A DNA stretch of 8,595 nt from a bacterium. Lineage in GTDB: Bacteria; Babelota; Babeliae; Babelales; Babelaceae. Each line of letters opens with the position of its first letter. The stretch's first letter is position 1. A model generated the notes under the pieces. That model had not been told where the DNA came from and did no database searches. It was given only the letters and a program-made list of their open reading frames with translations. Location of the stretch: the NCBI GenBank assembly GCA_021847535.1, contig JAJZMR010000060.1, forward strand, positions 1 through 8,595, in the 5' to 3' direction. Shown piece after piece: positions 1 through 6,382 of the stretch. A program made the position numbers and the translations under genes.

Positions 1-375
1 GCTGGAGAAGGTCCCAAGGGTCTGGCTGTTCGCCAGTTAAAGCGGTACGTGAGCTGGGTTCAGAACGTCGCGAGACAGTTCGGTCCCTATCCGTCGTGGG
101 CGTAGGGTATTTGAGAGGAGTTGTTCCTAGTACGAGAGGACCGGAATGAGTGAGCCTCTAGTGTTCCAGTTGTTTACCATAAGCAAGCTGGGTAGCCACG
201 CTCATAAGAGATAACCGCTGAAAGCATCTAAGTGGGAAACTCGCCTCAAGATTAGATACCCCTGCTAACGTCAGTTAGCAATAAGATCCGTTGAAGACTA
301 CGACGTTGATAGGCTGGAGGTGTAAGTGTAGTAATGCATTGAGCTAACCAGTACTAATAGATCGAATGTTTTAAT
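1..375 (+). rRNA. rrl: 23S ribosomal RNA, 3' end (partial)
   Basis: This is the last part of domain V and all of domain VI of the large-subunit rRNA; the 5' part lies outside the window. The A-loop hairpin (GGCTGTTCGCC, about 24-34) and the peptidyl-transferase strand GGTTCAGAACGTCG (about 57-70) are recognisable. The sarcin-ricin loop AGTACGAGAGGACC, the target of elongation factors, is intact at 129-142. The conserved 3' stretch with GTTGAAGACTACGACG, GATAGGC and CTAACCAGTACTAAT follows at about 290-358. The exact 3' end is estimated, because the closing helix pairs with the unseen 5' end. No intron or unusual insertion is visible. Confidence 0.97.
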
Positions 376-478
376 CACACTATAAATTTTAAGTTAACGA
401 TAAAAATTATCTTGTTTTTACATTGCATATGTTTCAAGGCGTAAGTTGAAATTTTGGTTTTTATTGAGCCATAAAGAT

Positions 479-596
479 TTCCTGGTGCGTATAGTTGTGG
501 GGTCACACCCGTTCCCATTCCGAATACGGCAGTTAAGTCTACAACGCCGATGATACTTGCCTGGTAACGGGCTGGAAAAGTAGGTAGTGCCAGGAT
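479..596 (+). rRNA. rrf: 5S ribosomal RNA
   Basis: The gene begins about 100 nt after the 23S end, in the usual 23S-5S order. The terminal helix is formed by TCCTGG (480-485) and CCAGGA (590-595). The conserved core (CACACCCGTTCCCATTCCGAA, then ACGGCAGTTAAG and CGCCGATGATA) matches bacterial 5S rRNA. The length of about 118 nt is normal. The ends are set from the terminal helix and may be off by 2-3 nt. No tRNA gene lies in the 23S-5S spacer. Confidence 0.95.
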
Positions 597-604
597 TTAA
601 ATTT

Positions 605-639
605 AAGCCTTAGCCCTTAAAAAGCTGAGGCTTTTTTTT
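605..639 (+). terminator. Intrinsic terminator of the rRNA operon
   Basis: AAGCCTTAGC (605-614) pairs with GCTGAGGCTT (624-633) with one G-U wobble, giving a 10-bp stem with a 9-nt loop. An eight-T run follows at 632-639. It lies a few bases after the 5S end and closes the rRNA transcription unit. Confidence 0.88.
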
Positions 640-697
640 ATCTTATAAAATAATTTCTGTCTATTAAGCTTTTTTGAGTAAAGGAGTGTTGGGGGTT

Positions 698-1198
698 ATG
701 AAAAATATTTTTTTACGCTCTATCTTTTTTTTAGTTATAATTATATCAAATTTTAGCCTGCTCGCTGAATACGATGGGCTGAGCAATTCTTCCGAGGCGT
801 TGATTCATTTGCCTACTGGTAGACATGTTATTGCAGATTTAAAAGGGTGTGAGTTTTGCCATTATCAGGATGATATAGAAGCCATTTTGCGTGTGGCAGC
901 CAGTGAAGCATCGGCAACGATTCTTAAAATCGATATAGAAACTTTTCCGCAGGTTCTTGTTAATGGTGAAATAGTGCAAGGTATGACAGGTACAGTTATT
1001 CTATCTGAGTCTCATATAGCTTTTCATACATGGCCTGAGCATGGTTTTGTTGCATGTGACATTTTCACTTGTGGTTCTAATGCTTTGCCAGAAAAAGGGC
1101 TTGATGTGCTTATAAATTACTTTAAGCCTAAAAATATAAATATGCAGATTTTGCCACGAGGTATGGCTGCAGAAATTATTGCAAATGAAAAAAAGTGA
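698..1198 (+). CDS. speD: SpeD-like S-adenosylmethionine decarboxylase with an N-terminal signal peptide
   Basis: The product belongs to the pyruvoyl-dependent AdoMet decarboxylase family, which makes the aminopropyl donor for spermidine. With the ATG at 698 it is 166 aa. An AAGGAG at 681-686 precedes this ATG by 11 nt; a TTG at 674 and a GTG at 686 in the same frame are weaker choices because they lie before or inside that site. The domain starts at GRHVIADL (41-48). The self-cleavage site LSESH predicts cleavage between Glu104 and Ser105, with Ser105 becoming the pyruvoyl group. The processing and catalytic residues His110 (FHTWPE) and Cys125 (FTCG) are present. Residues 1-23 (KNIFLRS, then a run of hydrophobic residues ending FSLLA before EY) look like a Sec signal peptide, unusual for this cytosolic enzyme. 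The loop before the cleavage site seems about 8 residues longer than in Thermotoga SpeD, from memory. No speE is nearby. The family call is firm; the substrate and location are inference. Confidence 0.9.
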   Translation: MKNIFLRSIFFLVIIISNFSLLAEYDGLSNSSEALIHLPTGRHVIADLKGCEFCHYQDDIEAILRVAASEASATILKIDIETFPQVLVNGEIVQGMTGTVILSESHIAFHTWPEHGFVACDIFTCGSNALPEKGLDVLINYFKPKNINMQILPRGMAAEIIANEKK

Positions 1199-1223
1199 GA
1201 TTCAAGGTAGTTAGGATTAAAGA

Positions 1224-1265
1224 AAAGGGAGAATGCTCGGTCTAAGAAACATTCTCCCTTTATTA
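1224..1265. terminator. Bidirectional intrinsic terminator between convergent genes
   Basis: AAAGGGAGAATG (1224-1235) and CATTCTCCCTTT (1250-1261) form a perfect 12-bp stem with a 14-nt loop. It is T-rich on the plus-strand 3' side and A-rich on the other, so it can stop both the speD-like gene and the minus-strand pair. Confidence 0.85.
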
Positions 1266-1284
1266 TTTTGTGTGCGAGATGGCG

Positions 1285-1632
1285 TTATTTTTTATTGATC
1301 ATTTCAAGTAATTTTTGTGCGGCGCTTTTTATTTCATGATGGTGTTTTTGTGTTGCTTGTTGTTCTGCCGTCAGGAGCCCGCTTTTATGCAAAACGCTAA
1401 AATCGCCAATTGGATAAATAAATTTTGATGAATCATCTTCTTTAATATCGGTATCGATACCTAAAAACCAAAGACCATATTCTTCCAATGAGTGTGTATT
1501 GAGGAATTTTATTTTTTCATCGCGTGATGGATTGACATCTGTCCAATTGTTCGTGTCATGTTCAACCTCTAGCCCTTTTTTAATTATCTCAACTGCATGG
1601 TCGTATGCGGCTTTATTTAATTTTATAGCCAT
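1285..1632 (-). CDS. Small conserved protein of unknown function (115 aa)
   Basis: This is a soluble protein with no signal peptide or membrane segment. Visible blocks are an N-terminal helix (MAIKLNKAAYDHAVEII), EYGLWFLGID (51-60), FIYPIGDF (71-78), HKSGLLTAE (82-90) and a C-terminal helix with three histidines (97-99) and KSAAQKLLEMI. From memory, the pattern EYG-W-LGID, Y-P-GDF, H--GLL-AE matches a family of roughly 100-aa uncharacterised proteins found in several phyla; I know of no assigned function. The ATG directly follows the TAA of the DUF2177 gene (TAAATG), so the two are very likely cotranscribed and translationally coupled. An AAGGG six bases upstream can serve as ribosome binding site inside the end of the upstream gene. 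Confidence 0.85.
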   Translation of the reverse strand: MAIKLNKAAYDHAVEIIKKGLEVEHDTNNWTDVNPSRDEKIKFLNTHSLEEYGLWFLGIDTDIKEDDSSKFIYPIGDFSVLHKSGLLTAEQQATQKHHHEIKSAAQKLLEMINKK

Positions 1633-2097
1633 TTAAAACCCTTTTTTCATTTCGCAATTTAACATTTTTTCACAGCCGCACCAATGTGCAACAAAAAGAC
1701 TTAAAACACTGATAAAGGAGCATAAAAATACTCCCCATGCTATATCATAACCAACCATTTGTGTTGGCCAGTTTGCTAAAACTGCAAAATTTGTTAATTC
1801 ATATGAACCGTAAACGATTAAGCCGTATATAGCTCCTTTAACTGCGGCATGGATATAGGATCCATGTGATCGAGGGAGAACGAAAATGATGATTCCCTTA
1901 ACAATAAGGACCCAGACAGCGAATGCGGCTGCATATTTTATCATTTCCATATTATCACCCATCGTGACAAACGGGGAAAGCTTTTCTTTATAAAAATCTT
2001 TCATGAAATATAAAATCCATATAAAATCAAGCGCTATGTAGGCAGCAAGAGATATAAAAAATAATTTTACCGTGTGCCAATTAAGACAATGAAACAT
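1633..2097 (-). CDS. DUF2177 family membrane protein
   Basis: This is an integral inner-membrane protein of 154 aa with about four predicted membrane segments (roughly residues 10-32, 54-75, 83-103 and 117-138). Features typical of DUF2177 are ALDFIWI (22-28) in the first helix, the FYKEKLSPF loop, YGSYELTNFAVLANWP (96-111) and DIAWG (118-122). The function of the family is unknown. The start is placed at the ATG at 2097, because CTCCTT at 2103-2108 (AAGGAG on the coding strand) sits 5 nt before it. The GTG two codons upstream overlaps that site and is unlikely to be used. The short tail is cysteine-rich (CGCEKMLNC). It is the first gene of a two-gene minus-strand unit. Confidence 0.88.
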   Translation of the reverse strand: MFHCLNWHTVKLFFISLAAYIALDFIWILYFMKDFYKEKLSPFVTMGDNMEMIKYAAAFAVWVLIVKGIIIFVLPRSHGSYIHAAVKGAIYGLIVYGSYELTNFAVLANWPTQMVGYDIAWGVFLCSFISVLSLFVAHWCGCEKMLNCEMKKGF

Positions 2098-2102
2098 ATA
2101 CA

Positions 2103-2108
2103 CTCCTT
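2103..2108 (-). promoter_or_regulatory. Ribosome binding site that sets the DUF2177 start
   Basis: The coding strand reads AAGGAG-TGTAT-ATG, a consensus Shine-Dalgarno with a 5-nt spacer. It selects the ATG at 2097 over the GTG at 2103. Confidence 0.7.
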
Positions 2109-2231
2109 AAAGTAAGTAGGAATAAAAATAACGATACCCTATGAGTCTAACTATTTTTAAGCAGAAAGATTCAAGATTTTTGTAAAAAAACTATAAATAT
2201 TGGCGACGTACTTTATTATTTAAGGAATATG

Positions 2232-2237
2232 TATAAT
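2232..2237 (+). promoter_or_regulatory. Candidate -10 element upstream of the 317-aa protein gene
   Basis: A perfect TATAAT lies 65 nt before the ATG at 2303, in the intergenic region between divergent genes (2098-2302). No good -35 box is seen 16-18 nt upstream. A second candidate, TGGTATAGT (2263-2271, extended -10), lies closer to the gene. Nothing else recognisable is in this 205-nt region. Confidence 0.35.
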
Positions 2238-2302
2238 ACTATTTTTTCAATCGGTTTAAAAATGGTATAGTTACTTAAGGGATTATCAAAAAAGGGGTCG
2301 TT

Positions 2303-3256
2303 ATGTATAATTTAAAAAAACCTGTTCAAAAAGTAATTTTTGGAACGTATTTTTTTTTAGTGCTGTTATATGGCATAAAAACGCATTCCATGGTTGATAG
2401 TTTTTTTGCCCGATATGAAAGACCGGTAACTGTCCTTGAAATATCGGATACACAAAATTTTTATACTCTCTGGCAGGCACACTATACGCCAGGGGTTTAT
2501 ATCCTTTTATCGCTCGCAGAAAAAATCGATTTTATCAAGAAAAGAGTGCAAAAATTTAACAATGTTGTATTACTGCACCCATCTGAATTTTCAACATCAT
2601 CACTTGTTCAATTGGCATCATGTGAACATTTTGATATAACTTTTGTACATGATTGTGCCATGTTGCATAAAAATCCTTCGATTGTCAGCGCCTTTATGAC
2701 TTTAGGTGATTATTTAATTATCGAGGTACCCATCGATTTTTCAAAAAAATGTATCCCTGATGAGCACAAAGATAAAATAATTTGGCGCGAGACGCTTTTT
2801 TCTGGCAAAGAGCGTCTATGTTTTAGTAATGCCAAAAATTCATTAACTAAGGCTCGTTGGTACTTGAGCGCTTCCGCGCATGCAAAGCAACCATCATATA
2901 CGATTATAAGTACATTTTCTGAAAAAAAACTTGTCAAAGGTGCCCGTAAAAAAACATCGGAGTGGGTTCCTGGTATAAATTTGATTACCGCTATTATGCT
3001 CAATCTTATCTATCCAACCAATGATATTTTGCGCAATAATATCGAAAATTTTAAAAAAATAGAGCATAATGACCCAGTTGTTGGAAATATGATTGTGCAG
3101 GGTCGTGAACTTAAATTAATAGATTTTGCAGATGCACGTCGGAATGCTGATCAAGAAAAATGTTTAAATGCAGCAATTAAGTTGTTCACCTGGCTTCACA
3201 GACCAAAAGACCCGTATGCCGCGATGAAAAAATACTCAGAATATGTTCATAAGTAA
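2303..3256 (+). CDS. Exported or membrane-anchored protein with a degenerate SAM-methyltransferase-like domain
   Basis: The 317-aa product starts with a basic stretch and a hydrophobic segment (about 12-24), a signal anchor or uncleaved signal peptide. Residues 38-145 read like a class I methyltransferase: RPVTVLEISD (40-49) at the motif I position, NNVVLLHPSEFSTSSLVQLASC (86-107) and EHFDITFVHDCAML (108-121), then LGDYLIIEVP (134-143). The glycines of a working SAM-binding motif I are absent, so SAM binding may be lost. The C-terminal part contains HND (255-257), GN (261-262) and LKLIDFADAR (270-279), which recall the catalytic HxD...N and DFG motifs of kinase-like phosphotransferases. From memory, related proteins with an intact motif I occur in Dependentiae, but I assign no function. 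AAGGGG (2292-2297) lies 5 nt before the ATG. It is monocistronic, flanked by a divergent gene and a strong terminator. Confidence 0.85.
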   Translation: MYNLKKPVQKVIFGTYFFLVLLYGIKTHSMVDSFFARYERPVTVLEISDTQNFYTLWQAHYTPGVYILLSLAEKIDFIKKRVQKFNNVVLLHPSEFSTSSLVQLASCEHFDITFVHDCAMLHKNPSIVSAFMTLGDYLIIEVPIDFSKKCIPDEHKDKIIWRETLFSGKERLCFSNAKNSLTKARWYLSASAHAKQPSYTIISTFSEKKLVKGARKKTSEWVPGINLITAIMLNLIYPTNDILRNNIENFKKIEHNDPVVGNMIVQGRELKLIDFADARRNADQEKCLNAAIKLFTWLHRPKDPYAAMKKYSEYVHK

Positions 3257-3300
3257 AAGTAACCCGGATACGTACGACTATGTATCCGGGTTACTTTTTT
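3255..3300. terminator. Very strong bidirectional intrinsic terminator
   Basis: A 17-bp perfect stem (3255-3271 with 3282-3298; core GTAACCCGGATAC / GTATCCGGGTTAC) extends by three more pairs, one G-T, to a CGAC tetraloop (3275-3278). A T-run ends the plus-strand side and an A-run flanks the other. It overlaps the stop codon of the 317-aa gene and also serves the convergent RRM gene. Confidence 0.92.
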
Positions 3301-3328
3301 GAATTTTTTCAGAAATATTTAGAAAAAA

Positions 3329-3730
3329 TTAATAACGGTCTTTGTTGCCACGAAAGCCACCATTTGGGCTTGATCTAAAACCTGGTGTACGTTCACGTGA
3401 TCCAAAGCCGCCTTGGCTTCCGCCATTACTGCTTCTAAAACCGCCGCCATTGCTGCTTCTAAAACCGCCTTGCCCCGGAGTGCGAGGTTGTGGTGGACGG
3501 GCAGTATTAACGCGAATTCGTTGTCCTTCTAAGTCTGAATTATCAAGGGCATTAATTGATTGTTGCGCCTGTTCTTCATTTTCCATTGTTAAAAACGCAA
3601 AACCACGTGGCTCTCCGGTAAACTTGTCGGTCATGATTTTCACTGATGAAACTGCGCCGAATGCTTCGAAAAGCTTACGTAACGCGTCTTCAGTAACTGT
3701 GCGGGAGAGGTTCCCAACGTAAATATTCAT
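3329..3730 (-). CDS. RRM RNA-binding protein with glycine-rich tail
   Basis: This is a single-RRM RNA-binding protein of the bacterial/cyanobacterial Rbp type, 133 aa. RNP2 is IYVGNL (3-8) and RNP1 is RGFAFLTM (42-49), with the RNA-stacking aromatic residues Tyr4, Phe44 and Phe46 in place. The RRM ends near residue 78 (RIRVNTARPP). The tail (79-133) is low-complexity, rich in Gly, Ser, Arg and Phe, with GGFRSSNG repeated. The family binds single-stranded RNA and is often cold-inducible; here that is inference. The ATG at 3730 is preferred: it has GTGAG-T7 upstream, whereas the GTG at 3742 has no ribosome binding site. It is monocistronic and shares its downstream terminator with the convergent gene. 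Confidence 0.93.
   Translation of the reverse strand: MNIYVGNLSRTVTEDALRKLFEAFGAVSSVKIMTDKFTGEPRGFAFLTMENEEQAQQSINALDNSDLEGQRIRVNTARPPQPRTPGQGGFRSSNGGGFRSSNGGSQGGFGSRERTPGFRSSPNGGFRGNKDRY
3422..3469. repeat. 24-bp tandem direct repeat (two copies) in the RRM gene tail
   Basis: Positions 3422-3445 and 3446-3469 are identical except for one base (A/G at the seventh position). Each unit is eight codons, encoding one GGFRSSNG segment. A degenerate further version (GFRSSPNGGFRG) lies closer to the C-terminus. Being in frame, copy-number change would lengthen or shorten the tail without breaking the gene. Confidence 0.85.
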
Positions 3731-3801
3731 AAAAAAACTCACTTAAAAATAATAAAAATATGTAAGCGATGAAACATAGTAATATTTTCATCACTGTACT
3801 C

Positions 3802-3829
3802 AGAATAGCATAATTTACGAGTTTTACAA
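3802..3829 (-). promoter_or_regulatory. Candidate promoter of the RRM gene
   Basis: On the minus strand, TTGTAA (3824-3829) and TATTCT (3802-3807) are 16 nt apart, and TGC directly precedes the -10 box, giving an extended -10 element. The leader to the ATG at 3730 would be roughly 65 nt. This is a by-eye match. Confidence 0.4.
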
Positions 3830-3843
3830 TATAGTGTAAACTC
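3819..3843. repeat. Imperfect inverted repeat in the RRM-brnQ intergenic region
   Basis: GAGTTTTACA (3819-3828) and TGTAAACTC (3835-3843) are inverted copies differing by one extra T. The element overlaps the proposed -35 region of the RRM gene and lies between two divergent genes, so an operator is possible. In AT-rich DNA it could also be chance. Confidence 0.35.
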
Positions 3844-3916
3844 TTTCTCAAGATATGCCGTGCAAAGCGGTACAATTTTATTAAAAACATTACTATCTCA
3901 TAACTAAAGAATCCTT

Positions 3917-5092
3917 ATGAAGCAGTCACTTATTCAATCATCTATTCTATCGGTAGCATTGGCCATATTTGCTATGCTTTTTGGCTCAGGTAATATCGTT
4001 TATCCCCTATCGCTTGGTCGAGATGCGGGAAATATGGCTATATATGCCATGCTTGGTTTTTTTGTTACTGCCGTTACGGTCCCATTGTTGGGTATTATAG
4101 CTATGGTGCTTTACGATGGTCATTATGAGGCCTTTTTTGAAACTATCGGTAAAGTGCCGGGTAAAATTGTTATATTGTGCTGCATGCTTCTCATCGGCCC
4201 GTTTTGTATCATTCCCCGATCAGTCTCATTGGCGCATGGTGCCTTAAGCTGGATATTCCCCCAGCTGCCTATTTTTACCTTTAGTCTGATGGCCACGATG
4301 ATTCTTTATACCCTTACAAGTAGACAATCGTCTCTTTTAAACCTCTTGGGGAAGATTCTAGGCCCTTTAAAGCTTTTTTTACTCAGTGCTATTATAATTA
4401 AAGGTTTTTTTGTTGCAGCCAATCCCGCCGTGTGCACTTTATCGATACCAACTATATTGGGTCAAGCTATTCTTCTTGGATATGGAACCCTTGATCTTCT
4501 TGGGGTATTCTTTTTTACCAATATCATTCTTGTTGGGCTTAAGCGTAAAACAAACAATCAAAATCTTGATAACAAGCAAGTTTTTGCTATTGCGCTACAG
4601 GGTGGACTTCTTGGGGGTCTTCTTTTGGGAGTCGTTTATGCCGGTTTTGTTATCGTTTCATCATTTCAATCGATGGTTTGCCGGGGAATTGATAAAAATC
4701 AACTTCTGAGTGAGCTTGCTTTTCAGCTTCTAGGCCAGGCTGGGGGTGTGCTTTCAAGTATTACCATTGCTGTTGCGTGCTTAACTACAGCTGTCGCTTT
4801 GACGACTGTTTTTGCTGATTATCTTTCAAAAGATTTGTTTAAAAAAAGCATTTCTTATTCTTTGGCTTTATATATTACGCTTATAATAACGTTATTCTTT
4901 GCTAATTACGGTTTTGAAGCTATCATGGAGCGTGTATCACCGGTAATAAATATCTTGTATCCTGCTTTGATTGCCCTGGCTATCGCCAATATTATTCGTA
5001 AAATTTTTCATAAAAATTATAGTAAAGTCGCCTTCTATGGAATTTTATTGGCTACAATTATAATAAATTGCACCACTTATTTTTTCAGGTAA
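3917..5092 (+). CDS. brnQ: Branched-chain amino acid:cation symporter, BrnQ (LIVCS) family
   Basis: This polytopic inner-membrane transporter imports leucine, isoleucine or valine with Na+ or H+. Hydrophobic segments run the whole length (391 aa; E. coli BrnQ is 439), consistent with 11-12 helices. Family marks are FAMLFGSGNIVYPLSLG (18-34), matching the FAxFxGAGNxxFP motif of the first helix, the GKVPGK loop (78-83) and IGPFCIIPRS (93-102), matching the GPxxxxPR motif. The shorter length reflects shorter loops and a short C-terminus; the frame is intact. Intracellular bacteria such as chlamydiae carry related importers, which fits a life based on host amino acids. The ribosome binding site before the ATG is weak. 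murA follows after 4 nt, so the two are probably cotranscribed. The substrate is inferred from the family. Confidence 0.92.
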   Translation: MKQSLIQSSILSVALAIFAMLFGSGNIVYPLSLGRDAGNMAIYAMLGFFVTAVTVPLLGIIAMVLYDGHYEAFFETIGKVPGKIVILCCMLLIGPFCIIPRSVSLAHGALSWIFPQLPIFTFSLMATMILYTLTSRQSSLLNLLGKILGPLKLFLLSAIIIKGFFVAANPAVCTLSIPTILGQAILLGYGTLDLLGVFFFTNIILVGLKRKTNNQNLDNKQVFAIALQGGLLGGLLLGVVYAGFVIVSSFQSMVCRGIDKNQLLSELAFQLLGQAGGVLSSITIAVACLTTAVALTTVFADYLSKDLFKKSISYSLALYITLIITLFFANYGFEAIMERVSPVINILYPALIALAIANIIRKIFHKNYSKVAFYGILLATIIINCTTYFFR

Positions 5093-5096
5093 AAGT

Positions 5097-6374
5097 ATGA
5101 CCCATCCAGAATTAGTTATTGAATCATCGCCAGGGCTGCAAGGCGTTGCAACATTAAGTGGCGCAAAAAATGCAGTTCTTGTTATTATGGCATCTTTAAT
5201 TTTAACAGGGGGGAAGAATACCCTTTATAATGTTCCCTTTTCACATGATGTCCTTCAAATGATAGCTCTTTTAGAGTCATTGGGAGCTCATATTAAGATG
5301 AGTAGAGAAACGAAGACACTTTTTATCGATACGTCCTCGATTCTTAGTTGTGCCGTGAGCGCAGATATTATGAAAAAAATGCGCGCTTCTATTTTAGTTA
5401 TGGGACCACTGCTCGCGCGGTTCAACAAGGCTGCTATCGCATTACCAGGTGGCTGTCGGCTTGGTGATCGCCCCATTGATATGCATTTGCACGCTTTTGC
5501 GCAAATGGGTGCCGAAATCGCTCTCGAAGGACATTATTTATATGCCCAAGCAAAAAAACTGCACGCGCGTAAGTTTATTTTAGCCTATCCAAGTGTTGGC
5601 GCTACAGAAAATATCATGATGGCCGCGACGCTTGTTGATGGTAAAACCACTATTGTAAACGCGGCAATAGAACCAGAAGTTCTTGATTTGATCGCAGTAC
5701 TTAAAAAGATGGGAGCTGACATTTCGTTGTTTCCAGCTGGGGTCATAGAGATTGTAGGGGTTAAAGAGTTACATCCTGTCTCGCATACTATTATTATGGA
5801 TAGGCTTGAGGCTGGAACCCTTCTTCTGGCAGCCGCTGTTACCGGTGGTCAGATAGCATTGCCGGAGGGTCCAGGACATTCACTAGAAGTTTTTTTAGAA
5901 AAATTAGTTGAAATGGGCCATATAGTTGATGTAGGTTTTGATGGAATAGGGATTTACTTTAAAGCAACACAATCGCCGCGGGCCGTCTCATTTAAAACAA
6001 TGCCCTACCCCGGTTTTCCAACGGATCTTCAAGCGCCTATGATGGTTGCTCAGTGTTTGGCTGATGGCACAAGCACTATCACCGAAACGGTCTTTGAAAA
6101 TCGTATGCTTCATGTACAAGAATTGCAAAAAATGGGAGCGCATATACAGCTGAATGGGCTTGTCGCTCAGGTAAAAGGTGTTGATATGCTTTTTGGAGCA
6201 ACTCTTATAGCTCCGGATATTCGAGCCTCAGCAGCTTTACTTATAGCTGGGCTTGCAGCTCAAGGGACGTCTACGTTAACAGGAATTCATCACTTATTGC
6301 GTGGATATAATGATTTAAGTGGAAGCTTGCGGAACTTAGGGGCAAGGATTACCATGAAAACAGAGCTGATTTAG
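5097..6374 (+). CDS. murA: UDP-N-acetylglucosamine 1-carboxyvinyltransferase
   Basis: MurA transfers enolpyruvate from PEP to UDP-GlcNAc in the cytosol, the first committed step of peptidoglycan synthesis. The 425-aa length is normal (E. coli 419). The substrate-binding Lys24-Asn25 (LSGAKNA) is present. The active-site loop ALPGGCRLGDRPID carries Cys120, the residue alkylated by fosfomycin, so the enzyme should be of the fosfomycin-sensitive type. The general base Asp310 lies in YPGFPTDLQAP (305-314), and DRLEAGT (235-241) is also conserved. Its presence implies that the organism makes peptidoglycan or its precursors. The ribosome binding site (AGGT) lies inside the end of brnQ. The gene ends 8 nt from the convergent atpG stop, with no clear terminator between them. 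Confidence 0.97.
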   Translation: MTHPELVIESSPGLQGVATLSGAKNAVLVIMASLILTGGKNTLYNVPFSHDVLQMIALLESLGAHIKMSRETKTLFIDTSSILSCAVSADIMKKMRASILVMGPLLARFNKAAIALPGGCRLGDRPIDMHLHAFAQMGAEIALEGHYLYAQAKKLHARKFILAYPSVGATENIMMAATLVDGKTTIVNAAIEPEVLDLIAVLKKMGADISLFPAGVIEIVGVKELHPVSHTIIMDRLEAGTLLLAAAVTGGQIALPEGPGHSLEVFLEKLVEMGHIVDVGFDGIGIYFKATQSPRAVSFKTMPYPGFPTDLQAPMMVAQCLADGTSTITETVFENRMLHVQELQKMGAHIQLNGLVAQVKGVDMLFGATLIAPDIRASAALLIAGLAAQGTSTLTGIHHLLRGYNDLSGSLRNLGARITMKTELI

Positions 6375-6382
6375 CGATAATC

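Noticed and set aside
376..478. Possible tRNA or small RNA in the 23S-5S spacer
   Set aside because: No cloverleaf, T-loop consensus or terminator hairpin is visible; it looks like ordinary AT-rich spacer.
848..862. CXXCH (CEFCH) heme-c attachment motif in the exported SpeD-like protein
   Set aside because: The first cysteine sits where SpeD proteins commonly have a cysteine near the domain start, and the rest of the protein is SpeD. No cytochrome features are present, so the match is probably chance.
3342..3722. Plus-strand proline/leucine-rich 126-aa open frame
   Set aside because: It is the antisense shadow of the RRM gene; the composition comes from its glycine-rich repeats.
3690..3890. 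Minus-strand 66-aa hydrophobic open frame
   Set aside because: It overlaps the RRM gene start and its promoter region, has no ribosome binding site and no recognisable domain.
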